Below are positions 15,842 through 25,016 of a stretch of DNA of 64,000 bases, piece after piece. The DNA lies in NCBI GenBank assembly GCA_020161615.1, contig JAIUPD010000003.1, positions 434,001 through 498,000 on the forward strand, written 5' to 3'. A program made the translations under genes and the position numbers. The notes beneath the pieces were generated by a model, which was not told the DNA's origin, searched no databases, and worked only from the letters and a program-made list of their open reading frames with translations. How positions within the stretch are numbered: the stretch's first letter is position 1; each line of letters opens with the position of its first letter. The DNA comes from Pseudomonadota bacterium (GTDB lineage Bacteria > Pseudomonadota > Alphaproteobacteria > Rhodobacterales > Rhodobacteraceae).

Positions 15842-17604
15842 CAGTAGATATCCGGTTCGCCCGCGGCCTTGCCGAAGCCGCGTTCAAGGAAGTCGAAGTC
15901 GCAGCCCTTGTCGGCCTGCGTCACGTGTTTGGAGAACATCCAGCCCCAGCCGCGTTCGAACCGGGGTTCCGGCGCGCGCCAGGCGGCAGCGCGGGCTTTC
16001 AACTCGTCTTCCGGGACCAGCATGTCGAGGCGGCGCGCGGCGAGGTCCAGGCGGATGATGTCGCCAGTCTTCAGCAGCGCCAGCGGCCCGCCGACATAGG
16101 CTTCGGGCGCGACATGCAGCACGCAGGCCCCATAGGAAGTGCCGGACATCCGCGCGTCCGAAATGCGCAGCATGTCGCGATGGCCCTGCTTGATCAGCGC
16201 CTTGGGGATCGGCAGCATGCCCCATTCGGGAAAGCCCGGCCCGCCCAGCGGCCCCGCGTTGCGCAGGACCATGACGTGAGCGGGGCTGACCTCGGCATGC
16301 TCGTCATCGACGAATGCCTTCATCTCGGCGTAGCTGTCGAAGACCAGCGCCGGGCCTTCGTGAACGTGGTAGGTCGGATCGCAGGCGGCGGGCTTGATCA
16401 CCGCGCCGTCGGGGCAGAGGTTGCCGCGCAGGACGGCCAGCGAGCCCTCCTTGTAGACCGGGTTCGACAGTGGGCGGATCACGTCCTCGTTGAAGACCCG
16501 CGCCCCCTCAAGATTCTCGCCCATGGTCTTGCCGGTGACCGTCAGGGCGCCGAGGTCCAGCCGCTCCTTGATCTGCGCCATCAGGGCGCGGAGCCCGCCG
16601 GCGTAGTAGAAATCCTCCATCAGGTAATCCTTGCCCGCGGGCCGGACATTGGCGATCAGCGGCGTCACCCGGCCCAGCGCGTCAAGGTCGTCAAGCGTCA
16701 GGTCCACGCCCGCGCGGCGGGCCATGGCGATCAGATGGACGACGGCATTGGTCGAACAGCCGGTGGCCATGGCGACGATGGCCGCGTTCTTCACCGCGGC
16801 TTCGGTCACGATCCGGTCGGGGGTCAGATCCTCCCAGACCATGGCGACGATCCGGCGCCCGCAATCGGCCGCCATGCGCTGATGCCCGCTGTCCACGGCG
16901 GGGACCGAGGAGGCGCCCGGCAGCGTCAGCCCCATCGCATCGGCAATCGCCGTCATGGTCGAGGCCGTGCCCATCGTCATGCAGACCCCGGCCGAGCGGG
17001 CGATGCCGCCCTGCAAGCCCTGCCATTCGGCCTCGGTGATATTCCCGGCGCGCCGTTCGTCCCAGTATTTCCAGGCGTCCGACCCGGACCCCAGCTTCTG
17101 CCCCGCGTAATTGCCGCGCAGCATCGGACCCGCGGGCAGGTAGATCATCGGCACGCCCGCCGTCAGCGCCCCCATCACCAGCCCCGGCGTGGTCTTGTCG
17201 CAGCCGCCCATCAGCACCACGCCGTCCAGCGGATGCGAGCGGATCATCTCTTCCGTCTCCATCGCCAGCATGTTGCGGTACAGCATCGAGGTGGGCTTGG
17301 TGAAACTCTCGTCCACCGACAGCGACGGCAGTTCCACCGGGAAGCCCCCCGCCGCCAGCACGCCCCGCTTCACGTCCTGCGCCCGCTCACGGAAATGGGC
17401 GTGGCACGAGTTCAGTTCCGACCAGGTGTTGAGGATGCCGATCAGCGGCTTCCCCATGAAATCGCTTTCAGAATAGCCCAGCTGCATCATCCGCGAGCGA
17501 TGCCCGAAACTGCGCAGATCGTCCGGCGCGAACCAGCGCGCGGATCGCAGCGCCTCAGGTGTTTTTCGGGTCGGAGACAAGGCTGGCACCTCATGTATTC
17601 GCAT
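15841..17604 (-). CDS. IlvD/Edd family dehydratase, probable sugar-acid (pentonate) dehydratase
   Basis: An iron-sulfur dehydratase of about 580 residues. The cluster cysteines are at 67 (LNSCHAHF), 135 (GGCDKTTPG) and 208 (AGVCMTMGT), matching the spacing in L-arabinonate/D-xylonate dehydratases. Other conserved pieces are TGCSTNAVVHL and SDARMSGTSYGACVLHV. The ATG at 17604 has no ribosome site. An in-frame TTG at 17580 preceded by GAGG, or GTG at 17589, would give the more usual short N-terminus, so the start is uncertain. First gene of the operon; boxes probably bound by the adjacent LacI protein lie over its promoter. Confidence 0.88.
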   Translation of the reverse strand: MRIHEVPALSPTRKTPEALRSARWFAPDDLRSFGHRSRMMQLGYSESDFMGKPLIGILNTWSELNSCHAHFRERAQDVKRGVLAAGGFPVELPSLSVDESFTKPTSMLYRNMLAMETEEMIRSHPLDGVVLMGGCDKTTPGLVMGALTAGVPMIYLPAGPMLRGNYAGQKLGSGSDAWKYWDERRAGNITEAEWQGLQGGIARSAGVCMTMGTASTMTAIADAMGLTLPGASSVPAVDSGHQRMAADCGRRIVAMVWEDLTPDRIVTEAAVKNAAIVAMATGCSTNAVVHLIAMARRAGVDLTLDDLDALGRVTPLIANVRPAGKDYLMEDFYYAGGLRALMAQIKERLDLGALTVTGKTMGENLEGARVFNEDVIRPLSNPVYKEGSLAVLRGNLCPDGAVIKPAACDPTYHVHEGPALVFDSYAEMKAFVDDEHAEVSPAHVMVLRNAGPLGGPGFPEWGMLPIPKALIKQGHRDMLRISDARMSGTSYGACVLHVAPEAYVGGPLALLKTGDIIRLDLAARRLDMLVPEDELKARAAAWRAPEPRFERGWGWMFSKHVTQADKGCDFDFLERGFGKAAGEPDIY

Positions 17605-17747
17605 TCATCAGCGATGTATGCGCAATCATTACCGCCTGTCAACGACCTTTCTGGGGGCGTGGAATGCCGGCTACTGGTCGCGAAACAGGGAACGGCGGGA
17701 ATTTTCTTCCTATATTCTACCATTGAAAGCGCATACATCTATTCGCA
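17593..17747. promoter_or_regulatory. LacI-type control region with four copies of an 11-bp box
   Basis: The box ATSTATKCGCA occurs at 17593-17603 and 17614-17624 (plus strand, starts 21 bp apart, two helix turns), at 17728-17738 in reverse (last base differs) and at 17737-17747. The last two together form GCGCATA-N4-TATTCGC, a near-perfect inverted repeat. On the minus strand TTGACA (17642-17637) plus a 17-bp spacer places the -10 and start of the dehydratase operon on the 17614 box; on the plus strand TATATT at 17711-17716 is a candidate -10 just before the downstream pair. Boxes are seen; ownership by the LacI protein is inferred. Confidence 0.65.
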
Positions 17748-17857
17748 CATCGACAGGACAATCCGGCAGCCGAGGACAGAATGGCCCCGACCCGCAAGAC
17801 CGCTCCGCTTCGCCGCCCGATCTTGCGCCGGGTCTCTGATCCGGGGAATATGCCCGC

Positions 17858-18913
17858 ATGACGCGCAGGCCGCCTCTCCCGATACCGCCCCGGACCGAGG
17901 CCCGCCCCCCGGCCCGCCGCATCACCATGGAAACCGTGGGCCGCATGGCCGGGGTCAGCCAGGTGACCGTCTCGCGCGCGCTGTCGGATCCGTCCAAGGT
18001 CTCGCCCGAGACGCTGACCCGAATCCAGGAGGCCATCGCCGCGACCGGCTTCGTGCCCAATGCGCTGGCCGGGGCGCTGGCGTCGAAGAAATCCATGCTG
18101 ATCTCGGCGCTGGTGCCCTCGATCACCAACATCGTCTATTCCGGCATGCTCGCGACCTTCAGCGCCGAATTGCGCGCGCGGGGCTATCAAATCCTGCTGT
18201 CCGAAACCGGCTTCGACCGCGAGGACGAGGCCGCGACGGTCGAGGCGCATCTGTCGCGCCGCCCGGATGCCATGCTGCTGACGGGGGTGCACCACGCCGA
18301 CCGGACGCGGCGCATGCTGTTGGGCGCGGGCGTTCCCGTGGTTGAGGTCTGGGACATCACCGACACGCCGATCGACCTCTGCGTCGGCTTCTCTCACCCC
18401 GAGGCCGGGCGGGCCATGGCCGATTACGCCCGCGCAAGGGGCTACCGGCGCGCGGCCTTCATCACCGCAGGCGACGAACGGGCCTTGCGCCGGGGCGCGG
18501 CCTTTGCCGAACGCTTCGCCCAGGCCGGCGGAGAGGGGCCGGTGCCGATCCGCGGCGATGCGCCCGCCAGCCTGGCCGGGGGCCGGGCGCTGACCGCCGC
18601 GCTGATCGACGCGGGCTTCGGCAGCGAGGCGGACAAGGCGGTGATCGCCGCCAGTTCGGACGTGCTGGCCCAGGGCGCGCTGATCGAACTGGCGGCGCGG
18701 GGCATTGCCGTGCCGGGCCGGGTGGCGGTGATGGGCTTCGGCGATCAGGAGATGGCGGCGGCACTCTCGCCCACGCTGACCACTGTGCGCGTCAACCGCG
18801 ACGCGCTGGGCCGCGCGGCGGCGCAGGCGCTGCTGACCCGGATCGGCGGCGCGGCGCCCGACCGCCAGGTGATCGACGTGGGCTTCGCGCTGGTCGAGCG
18901 TGAATCCGCCTGA
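17858..18913 (+). CDS. LacI family transcriptional regulator, GntR-like (sugar-acid operon)
   Basis: A 351-residue LacI-family repressor. After an unusual proline/arginine-rich N-terminal tail of about 20 residues comes the helix-turn-helix VGRMAGVSQVTVSRAL and the hinge helix ending NALAGALASKKS, then a periplasmic-binding-protein-like effector domain. Its layout resembles the gluconate-type LacI branch, which responds to sugar acids. It is divergent from the IlvD/DapA/RraA/aldehyde dehydrogenase operon, and four similar boxes fill the gap, so it most likely represses that operon and itself. ATG 17858 is used because the nearby ATG at 17850 is closed by a stop. Confidence 0.9.
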   Translation: MTRRPPLPIPPRTEARPPARRITMETVGRMAGVSQVTVSRALSDPSKVSPETLTRIQEAIAATGFVPNALAGALASKKSMLISALVPSITNIVYSGMLATFSAELRARGYQILLSETGFDREDEAATVEAHLSRRPDAMLLTGVHHADRTRRMLLGAGVPVVEVWDITDTPIDLCVGFSHPEAGRAMADYARARGYRRAAFITAGDERALRRGAAFAERFAQAGGEGPVPIRGDAPASLAGGRALTAALIDAGFGSEADKAVIAASSDVLAQGALIELAARGIAVPGRVAVMGFGDQEMAAALSPTLTTVRVNRDALGRAAAQALLTRIGGAAPDRQVIDVGFALVERESA

Positions 18914-18928
18914 GGCGCGACCTCGGCA

Positions 18929-18950
18929 GGATGGGCAATATTGCCCATCC
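18929..18950. repeat. Dispersed palindrome, copy 2
   Basis: A perfect 22-bp palindrome GGATGGGCAATATTGCCCAT plus CC, sixteen bases after the LacI stop codon. It matches the core of the element at 2645-2672, including the CA before the left arm. Both copies sit in 3'-flanking space, as expected for a terminator-like or REP-type element. Confidence 0.75.
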
Positions 18951-19073
18951 CACACCCGGACCGCGGCGCGCAGGACGCAGCCCCCTCGCCCGGCCTCACC
19001 GGACCCCAAGCCACCAGTAATATTCTGATTTCAGGATACATTCCCGGAATCCGGCGCCTCCCCTGCCAAAATG

Positions 19074-19103
19074 ATTGACGTCTATCAATTCCATCCCTAG
19101 CCT
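19074..19103 (+). promoter_or_regulatory. Promoter and operator of the second sugar operon
   Basis: ATTGA-N6-TCAAT (19074-19089) is a perfect inverted repeat overlapping TTGACG (19075-19080, -35). After a 17-bp spacer is TAGCCT (19098-19103, weak -10), and GGGAGGA precedes the ATG at 19122. The arrangement fits repression by the LacI protein encoded immediately downstream. Confidence 0.5.
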
Positions 19104-19121
19104 GAGCGCAGGGAGGATCCT

Positions 19122-20231
19122 ATGAAAGCACCGACATTGGCGGATGTCGCGCGGCGGGCTGGCGTGAGCTATGCCACCGCCGACCGCGTGGTGAACGCGC
19201 GGGGCGGCGTGGCCGATGCCCGCGCCGACCGCGTGCGCCAGGCGATCGCCGATCTGGGCTATGTCCGCAATGTCGCGGCCGCGAACCTGTCGCAGGGGCG
19301 CGTCTATCGCTTCGTCTTCGTCATCCCCACCGGCACCAACGCTTTCTTCCTGCATCTGCGGATGATCCTCGGCGCCGTCGCGCCCCGGCTGCGGCTGGAG
19401 AAGACCGAACTCAGGATCGAGGACGTCGCGGCCTTCGACGCACCCTCGCTGGTCGCCGTGCTGCGCAGCCTCAGCCTGTCGCCGCCCGACGGTATCGCCC
19501 TGGTCGGCATCGACAGCCCCGAGGTTGCAGCGGCCGTCGCCGATCTGACCGCCGCCGGTGTCGCCGTGGTAACGCTGGTCTCGGACATGCCGGATTCCGC
19601 GCGCCACGCCTATGTCGGCATCGACAATTGCTCGGCCGGGCGCACCGCCGCGCGGCTCATGGGCCTGGCCCATGCACGGGGGCCGGGCCGGGTGCTGCCG
19701 GTCCTGGGCTCGCTCACCGCCCGCGACCATCGCGAGCGTCTGGCGGGCTTCCGCGCTGTCCTGGCACAGGATTTCCCACAGATCGCGCTGCTGCCGGAAT
19801 TCGAGGGCCGCGACCGCGCCGAGCTGGTCGAACAGGCCCTCGCGCGGCTCTTCGACCGGGGCGAGGCGCTCTCGGGCATCTACAGCTTCGGCGCCGGCAA
19901 CAGCGGCCTCGCCCGGGCCCTATCCCGGTTTGAGGGCACCGGCAATCGGCCGGTCGTCATCGTCCACGAACTCACCCCCCGCACGCGCGAGGCGTTGGGC
20001 ACCGGCAATTTCGACGTGGTGATCGACCAGCGCCCCGGGGCCGAGATCGCGCTGGCCCTCGCCACCATGCGGCAGATCTCGGACCGCCTGCCCGCCGCGC
20101 CGATCCGTCCGATCATCCCGGCGATCATCTTTCAGGATAACATGCCCGACCCCGAGGACAGCGCCCTGCTGGATGCGGCCGGGCTCGACCACACCACCGC
20201 GCCCCATGGGCGCCAAGGAGGATTGACATGA
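19122..20231 (+). CDS. LacI family transcriptional regulator (operon-leading)
   Basis: A 369-residue LacI-family repressor with the HTH at residues 5-24 (LADVARRAGVSYATADRVVN) and a full effector-binding domain with VFVIPTGTNAFF and GIDNCSAGRTAARL. It is the first gene of a six-gene sugar uptake and conversion operon, and its stop overlaps the next start by four bases (ATGA at 20228). A strong GGGAGGA site precedes it. It probably controls its own operon through the inverted repeat at 19074-19089; the inducer would be the substrate or product of the downstream enzymes. Confidence 0.92.
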   Translation: MKAPTLADVARRAGVSYATADRVVNARGGVADARADRVRQAIADLGYVRNVAAANLSQGRVYRFVFVIPTGTNAFFLHLRMILGAVAPRLRLEKTELRIEDVAAFDAPSLVAVLRSLSLSPPDGIALVGIDSPEVAAAVADLTAAGVAVVTLVSDMPDSARHAYVGIDNCSAGRTAARLMGLAHARGPGRVLPVLGSLTARDHRERLAGFRAVLAQDFPQIALLPEFEGRDRAELVEQALARLFDRGEALSGIYSFGAGNSGLARALSRFEGTGNRPVVIVHELTPRTREALGTGNFDVVIDQRPGAEIALALATMRQISDRLPAAPIRPIIPAIIFQDNMPDPEDSALLDAAGLDHTTAPHGRQGGLT

Positions 20232-21280
20232 AAACCATCAAGGGACCGGCGCTGTTTCTGGCCCAGTTTGCGGGCGATACCGCGCCCTTCGATAACTGGG
20301 ACAACATCACCAAATGGGCCGGCAGCATCGGCTACAAGGGGGTGCAGCTGCCCTCATGGGTCTCGGGCTTCATCGATCTGAAGAAGGCCGCTGCCAGCAA
20401 GGATTACTGCGACGAGCTGAAGGGCGTGGCCGAGGCGAACGGCGTTGCCATCACCGAGCTGTCGACCCATCTGCAGGGCCAGCTGGTCGCCGTGCACCCG
20501 GCCTATGACATCGGTTTCGACGGTTTCGCCGACCCTGCGGTGCGCGGCAATGCGACCGCGCGGCAGGAATGGGCGGTCGAGCAGGTGAAGATGGCCCTCT
20601 CGGCATCCAGGAATCTGGGCCTCACCGCCATGGCGTCCTTCTCGGGTGCGCTGGCCTGGCCCTATCTCTACCCCTGGCCACAGCGCCCCGCCGGTCTGGT
20701 CGAGATGGCTTTCGACGAACTCGCCCGGCGCTGGCGCCCGATCCTGGACCATGCCGAGGAATGCGGCGTCGACATCTGCTATGAAATCCACCCGGGCGAG
20801 GATCTGCACGACGGCATCACCTACGAGATGTTCCTCGAACGCGTCGGCAATCATGCGCGGGCGAACATGCTTTACGACCCGTCGCATTACATCCTGCAAT
20901 GCCTTGATTATCTGGACAATATCGACATCTACAAGGACCGGATCCGCATGTTCCACGTCAAGGATGCCGAGTTCAACCCGACCGGGCGGCAAGGCGTCTA
21001 TGGCGGTTATCAATCCTGGGTCAACCGGGCCGGGCGCTTCCGGTCGCTCGGCGACGGGCAGGTCGATTTCGGCGCCGTCTTCTCGAAAATGGCGGCCAAT
21101 GATTTCGACGGCTGGGCCGTGGTCGAATGGGAATGCTGCCTGAAACACCCCGAGGATGGGGCGCGCGAGGGCGCGGAATTCGTGAAAAACCACATCATCC
21201 GCGTGACCGAGAAGGCTTTCGACGATTTCGCCGACGGCGGCACGGATGATGCCGCCAACCGCCGGATGCTGGGCCTGTAA
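20228..21280 (+). CDS. Sugar phosphate isomerase/epimerase-like TIM-barrel protein
   Basis: A 350-residue xylose-isomerase-like TIM barrel (AP-endonuclease 2 superfamily). Metal-site acids and histidines are visible in YEIHPGEDLHDG, LYDPSHYILQ, FHVKDAEF and VVEWECC. Paired with a Gfo/Idh/MocA oxidoreductase immediately downstream, it may isomerise or epimerise an oxidised sugar or polyol, or hydrate/cleave a 3-keto sugar, as in known families with this pairing. Translationally coupled to the LacI gene by a four-base overlap. Exact substrate unknown. Confidence 0.85.
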   Translation: MKTIKGPALFLAQFAGDTAPFDNWDNITKWAGSIGYKGVQLPSWVSGFIDLKKAAASKDYCDELKGVAEANGVAITELSTHLQGQLVAVHPAYDIGFDGFADPAVRGNATARQEWAVEQVKMALSASRNLGLTAMASFSGALAWPYLYPWPQRPAGLVEMAFDELARRWRPILDHAEECGVDICYEIHPGEDLHDGITYEMFLERVGNHARANMLYDPSHYILQCLDYLDNIDIYKDRIRMFHVKDAEFNPTGRQGVYGGYQSWVNRAGRFRSLGDGQVDFGAVFSKMAANDFDGWAVVEWECCLKHPEDGAREGAEFVKNHIIRVTEKAFDDFADGGTDDAANRRMLGL

Positions 21281-21290
21281 GGGGACGACA

Positions 21291-22466
21291 ATGACCATCG
21301 AAGGACGCAAGGAAACCCTCTCGGGCCGCATTCCGCTGGGCATGGTGGGCGGCGGGGCCGATGCCTTCATCGGCGGCGTGCACCGCTTCGCCGCGCGGCT
21401 GGACGACCGCTTCTCGCTGGTGGCGGGGGCCTTGTCCTCGACGCCCGAGAAGGCCCGCGCCTCGGGCGCGGCGCTGGGGCTCGATCCCGCCCGCAGCTAT
21501 GGCAGCTTCGCCGAGATGGCCGAGGCCGAAGCCGCCCGCCCCGACGGCATCCGCGCCGTGTCGATCGTGACGCCGAACCACATGCATTACCCCGCGGCCA
21601 AGGCCTTCCTCGAACGCGGGATCCATGTGATCTGCGACAAACCCCTGACCGCGACGATGGAGGATGCCGCCGCGCTGGACGCGGCGGTTAAATCCTCGGG
21701 CGCGCTCTTCATCCTGACCCATAATTACACCGGCTATCCGATGGTCCGGCAGGCCCGCGCCATGGTCGCGGCCGGCAAGATCGGCAAGATCCGCGTCGTG
21801 CAGGCCGAATACCCGCAGGGCTGGCTGACCGAGAGTGTCGAGGCCGACGGCACCAACAAACAGGCCGTCTGGCGCACCGATCCGGCGCGGTCTGGCGCCG
21901 GCGGGGCGACCGGCGACATCGGCACGCATGCTTATAACCTCGCCTGTTTCGTGACCGGCCTGACCGGGCAGGAGCTGGCCGCCGATCTGCAGGCCTTCGG
22001 TCCCGGGCGCAGGCTCGACGACAACGGCCATGTCATGCTGCGCTTTGCCGAGGGTGCGCGCGGGATGCTCTGGTGCTCGCAGGTGGCGCCGGGGCATGAA
22101 AACGGCCTCCGGCTGCGCGTCTATGGCGAGAAAGGCGGCCTCGAATGGTCGCAGGAGGAACCCAACGTCCTGTGGTTCACGCCGCTGGGCCAGCCCAAGC
22201 AGCAGATGCAGCGCGGCGGGGCGGGCATCTGGCCCGAGGCAGCCGCCGTGAGCCGCATCCCGTCCGGGCACCCGGAGGGGTATCTGGAGGCCTTCGCCAC
22301 CCTCTACGCCAGCGCCGCCGACGCGATCCGCGCGGTCGAGGGCGGCGCCAGCCGTGACGCGGCGATGGGCCTTCTGCCCGGGATCGCCGACGGCATGGCG
22401 GGGATGAATTTCGTCCGCGCCTGCGTCGAGTCTTCGCGCGGGAATGCCGCCTGGGTGAGGCTCTGA
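21291..22466 (+). CDS. Gfo/Idh/MocA family oxidoreductase
   Basis: A 391-residue NAD(P)-dependent sugar or polyol dehydrogenase. The Rossmann loop is [12 protein letters not shown], the family lysine motif is DKPLT (within [10 protein letters not shown]), and [10 protein letters not shown] carries the Asp/His of the catalytic site. Start at ATG 21291 ([10 protein letters not shown]), ten bases after the preceding stop. Its stop overlaps the ABC ATPase start by one base, so it is co-translated with a sugar importer. Likely it oxidises the imported sugar; the cofactor and substrate are not determinable. Confidence 0.9.
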   Translation: MTIEGRKETLSGRIPLGMVGGGADAFIGGVHRFAARLDDRFSLVAGALSSTPEKARASGAALGLDPARSYGSFAEMAEAEAARPDGIRAVSIVTPNHMHYPAAKAFLERGIHVICDKPLTATMEDAAALDAAVKSSGALFILTHNYTGYPMVRQARAMVAAGKIGKIRVVQAEYPQGWLTESVEADGTNKQAVWRTDPARSGAGGATGDIGTHAYNLACFVTGLTGQELAADLQAFGPGRRLDDNGHVMLRFAEGARGMLWCSQVAPGHENGLRLRVYGEKGGLEWSQEEPNVLWFTPLGQPKQQMQRGGAGIWPEAAAVSRIPSGHPEGYLEAFATLYASAADAIRAVEGGASRDAAMGLLPGIADGMAGMNFVRACVESSRGNAAWVRL

Positions 22467-23995
22467 TGGCAGATCCGATCCTCTCGCTCCGGGGGATCCG
22501 CCGCAGCTTCGGCCCGGTCGAGGTGCTGCACGGCATCGACCTGGACCTGGCCCCGGGCGAGGTGCACGCGCTGCTGGGCGAGAATGGCGCGGGGAAATCC
22601 ACGGCGATGAAGATCCTGGCCGGCTATCAGCCCGCCAGCGCCGGACAGATCCTGCTGGACGGGGTGGAGACGCAATTCCACTCGCCCCATGACGGCGAAA
22701 GCGCCGGGATCATCATGATCCACCAGGAATTCGCCCTGGCCGAACAGTTGACGGTCGAGCAGAACATCTTCCTGGGGCGCGAATTGCGGCGCCGCGGGCT
22801 GCTGGACAAGGCGCAGATGCGGCGGCTGAGCCGCGAGTATCTGGCGCGCGTCAACAGCCGTGTCGATCCCGACACCATCGTCTCGCGGCTCTCGAATTCC
22901 GAAAAGCAGATGGTCGAAATCGCCAAGGCCCTCTCGCGCAACGCCCGCGTGCTGATCATGGACGAGCCGACCGCCGTGCTGACCTCGCGCGAGGTCGAGA
23001 TCCTGTTCGCCCAGGTCGATGCCCTGCGCGCGGCGGGCACCGCCATCCTCTTCACCTCGCACAAGCTTGACGAGGTGGCGCGGCTGGCCGACCGGGTGAC
23101 GATCATGCGCGACGGATCGGTCGTCCATTCCGGCCCGGCCGACCAGATCACCGAAGACGGCATGGCCACCGCCATGGTCGGGCGCGAGATGTCGGACCTC
23201 TACCCGCCGAAACCCGGCGTCGCGCCGGGCGCGCCCGTGGTGCTGAAGGTCCGCGACCTGAGCGTCCCGCGCTTCGCGCAAGGCATCGGTTTTGACCTGC
23301 ACCAGGGCGAGATCCTGGGCCTCGCCGGTCTGGTCGGCGCCGGACGGACCGAAGCGATGGAGGGCCTGTGCGGCATCCGGCCCAAGACCTCGGGCAGCGT
23401 CGAGATCCATGGCCAGCCCGTCGCCATCCGCAGACCCGCCGACGCGCTGGCGCAGCGGCTTTGCTACCTGACCGAGGACCGCAAGCTGCGCGGGCTTCTT
23501 CTGGACATGCCGATGCGGCCCAACCTGACGCTGCAGGCGCTCGAGGATTTCACCGGCCTGCTGATCGACCGCAAGGCCGAGGACAGGGCGCTCGACCAGG
23601 CGATCCAGGATTTCGACATCCGCGGCAGCCGGACCGTCCGGGTCGGGAACCTCTCGGGCGGGAACCAGCAGAAACTGCTGCTCGCCAAGATCATGCTGTC
23701 CGAACCGCAGATCCTGGTTGTCGATGAACCCACCCGCGGCATCGACATCGGGACCAAGCAGCAGATCTACGCCTTCCTCCGCCGCCTCGCCGCCGAGGGG
23801 CACGCGATCATCGTCATCTCGTCCGAGATGCAGGAACTCATCGGCCTGGCCGACCGCATCCTGGTGATGCGGGCCGGGCGGCAGATGGGGATCCTGTCGG
23901 GCGAGGCGCTTTCCGAGGATTCCATCGTCCGCCTCGCGCTTGGCGTGGGCGACGCCAAGACGGCCGCCGAGACGGCCCCAGAGGTCACAGCATGA
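22466..23995 (+). CDS. Sugar ABC transporter ATP-binding protein (RbsA-like)
   Basis: A 509-residue double ATPase typical of CUT2 sugar importers. The first half has a canonical Walker A GENGAGKST, the signature LSNSEKQ and Walker B VLIMDEPTAV. The second half has a degenerate P-loop (GLVGAGRTEA) but an intact LSGGNQQK signature and VVDEPTRGID. It drives import through the RbsC-like permease encoded next, with which it overlaps by four bases. An asymmetric nucleotide site is normal for this family. Length and order agree with ribose/xylose/myo-inositol importers. Confidence 0.93.
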   Translation: MADPILSLRGIRRSFGPVEVLHGIDLDLAPGEVHALLGENGAGKSTAMKILAGYQPASAGQILLDGVETQFHSPHDGESAGIIMIHQEFALAEQLTVEQNIFLGRELRRRGLLDKAQMRRLSREYLARVNSRVDPDTIVSRLSNSEKQMVEIAKALSRNARVLIMDEPTAVLTSREVEILFAQVDALRAAGTAILFTSHKLDEVARLADRVTIMRDGSVVHSGPADQITEDGMATAMVGREMSDLYPPKPGVAPGAPVVLKVRDLSVPRFAQGIGFDLHQGEILGLAGLVGAGRTEAMEGLCGIRPKTSGSVEIHGQPVAIRRPADALAQRLCYLTEDRKLRGLLLDMPMRPNLTLQALEDFTGLLIDRKAEDRALDQAIQDFDIRGSRTVRVGNLSGGNQQKLLLAKIMLSEPQILVVDEPTRGIDIGTKQQIYAFLRRLAAEGHAIIVISSEMQELIGLADRILVMRAGRQMGILSGEALSEDSIVRLALGVGDAKTAAETAPEVTA

Positions 23996-24990
23996 GCGAC
24001 ACCACCGCCCCGCCCCGCCGCGGCTTCACCCTGCCCCCGATGACGGTGATCGGCCCGGTCCTGGCGCTGGTCCTGCTGATCGTGCTGGGGGCCTCGCTGA
24101 ACTCGAACTTCCTCAGCGCCGCCAATGTCACCAACGTGCTGGCCCGCTCGGCCTTCATCGGCATCATCGCTGTCGGCATGACCTTCGTCATCACCGCCGG
24201 CGGGCTCGACCTGTCCGTCGGCTCCATGGCCGCCTTCGTCGCCGGGCTGATGATCCTGGTGATGAACGCGGCCCTGCCGACGCTGGGGATCGGCCTGCCG
24301 CTGGTGCTGCTGGGCATGGGCGTGGCGCTGCTCGCGGGGCTCTGCGCCGGGCTTCTGAACGGGCTTCTCATCACCAAACTGGGGATCGAAGCCTTCATCG
24401 TCACCCTGGGCTCCATGGGCATCTACCGCAGCCTGGTCACCTGGCTGGCCGATGGCGGCACGCTGTCGCTGAATTTCGACCTGCGCCGTTTCATCCGGCC
24501 GATCTATTTCGACGGTATCCTCGGCGTCACCTGGCCGATCATCGTCTTCGCCCTGGTGGTGATCATCGGCGAGATCGTAATGAGCCGGACCGCCTTTGGC
24601 CGCCACGCGGCCGCGGTGGGCAGCAACGAGCACGTGTCGCATTACTCGGGCATCAGCGTGGCCCGCGTGCGGCTGGTCACCTATGTCATGCTGGGCCTGC
24701 TGGTCGGCATCGCCACCATCCTCTACGTGCCCCGCCTGGGCTCGGCCTCGTCATCCACCGGCGTCTTGTGGGAACTGGAGGCGATTGCCGCGGTGATCAT
24801 CGGCGGCACCGTGCTCAAGGGCGGTTTCGGCCGGGTCTGGGGCACGGTGATCGGCGTGCTGATCCTCAGCCTCATCGACAACATCCTGAATCTGACCTCG
24901 CTGGTCTCGCCCTATCTCAACGGCGCGATCCAGGGGATCATCATCGTTCTCGCTGTGATCTTGCAGCGCGGAAGAAAGGCGTCGAGCTGA
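23992..24990 (+). CDS. Sugar ABC transporter permease (RbsC-like)
   Basis: A 332-residue inner-membrane protein with eight to ten hydrophobic segments. Conserved CUT2 permease motifs are visible: ITAGGLDLSVGSMAAF near residue 64, the FIVTLGSMGIYRSL segment, and GGTVLKGGFGRVWGTVIG near the end. It starts at the ATGA overlap with the ATPase gene and is followed after 26 bases by the binding-protein gene. It forms the channel for the sugar that the downstream receptor delivers. Confidence 0.92.
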   Translation: MSDTTAPPRRGFTLPPMTVIGPVLALVLLIVLGASLNSNFLSAANVTNVLARSAFIGIIAVGMTFVITAGGLDLSVGSMAAFVAGLMILVMNAALPTLGIGLPLVLLGMGVALLAGLCAGLLNGLLITKLGIEAFIVTLGSMGIYRSLVTWLADGGTLSLNFDLRRFIRPIYFDGILGVTWPIIVFALVVIIGEIVMSRTAFGRHAAAVGSNEHVSHYSGISVARVRLVTYVMLGLLVGIATILYVPRLGSASSSTGVLWELEAIAAVIIGGTVLKGGFGRVWGTVIGVLILSLIDNILNLTSLVSPYLNGAIQGIIIVLAVILQRGRKASS

Positions 24991-25016
24991 CGCCCCTTAA
25001 GGGAGGAGAGAAAGAA

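Noticed and set aside
15925..18345. 806-codon plus-strand open frame opposite the IlvD/Edd dehydratase and running into the LacI gene in another frame
   Set aside because: Covers two independently supported genes and shows no domain motif.
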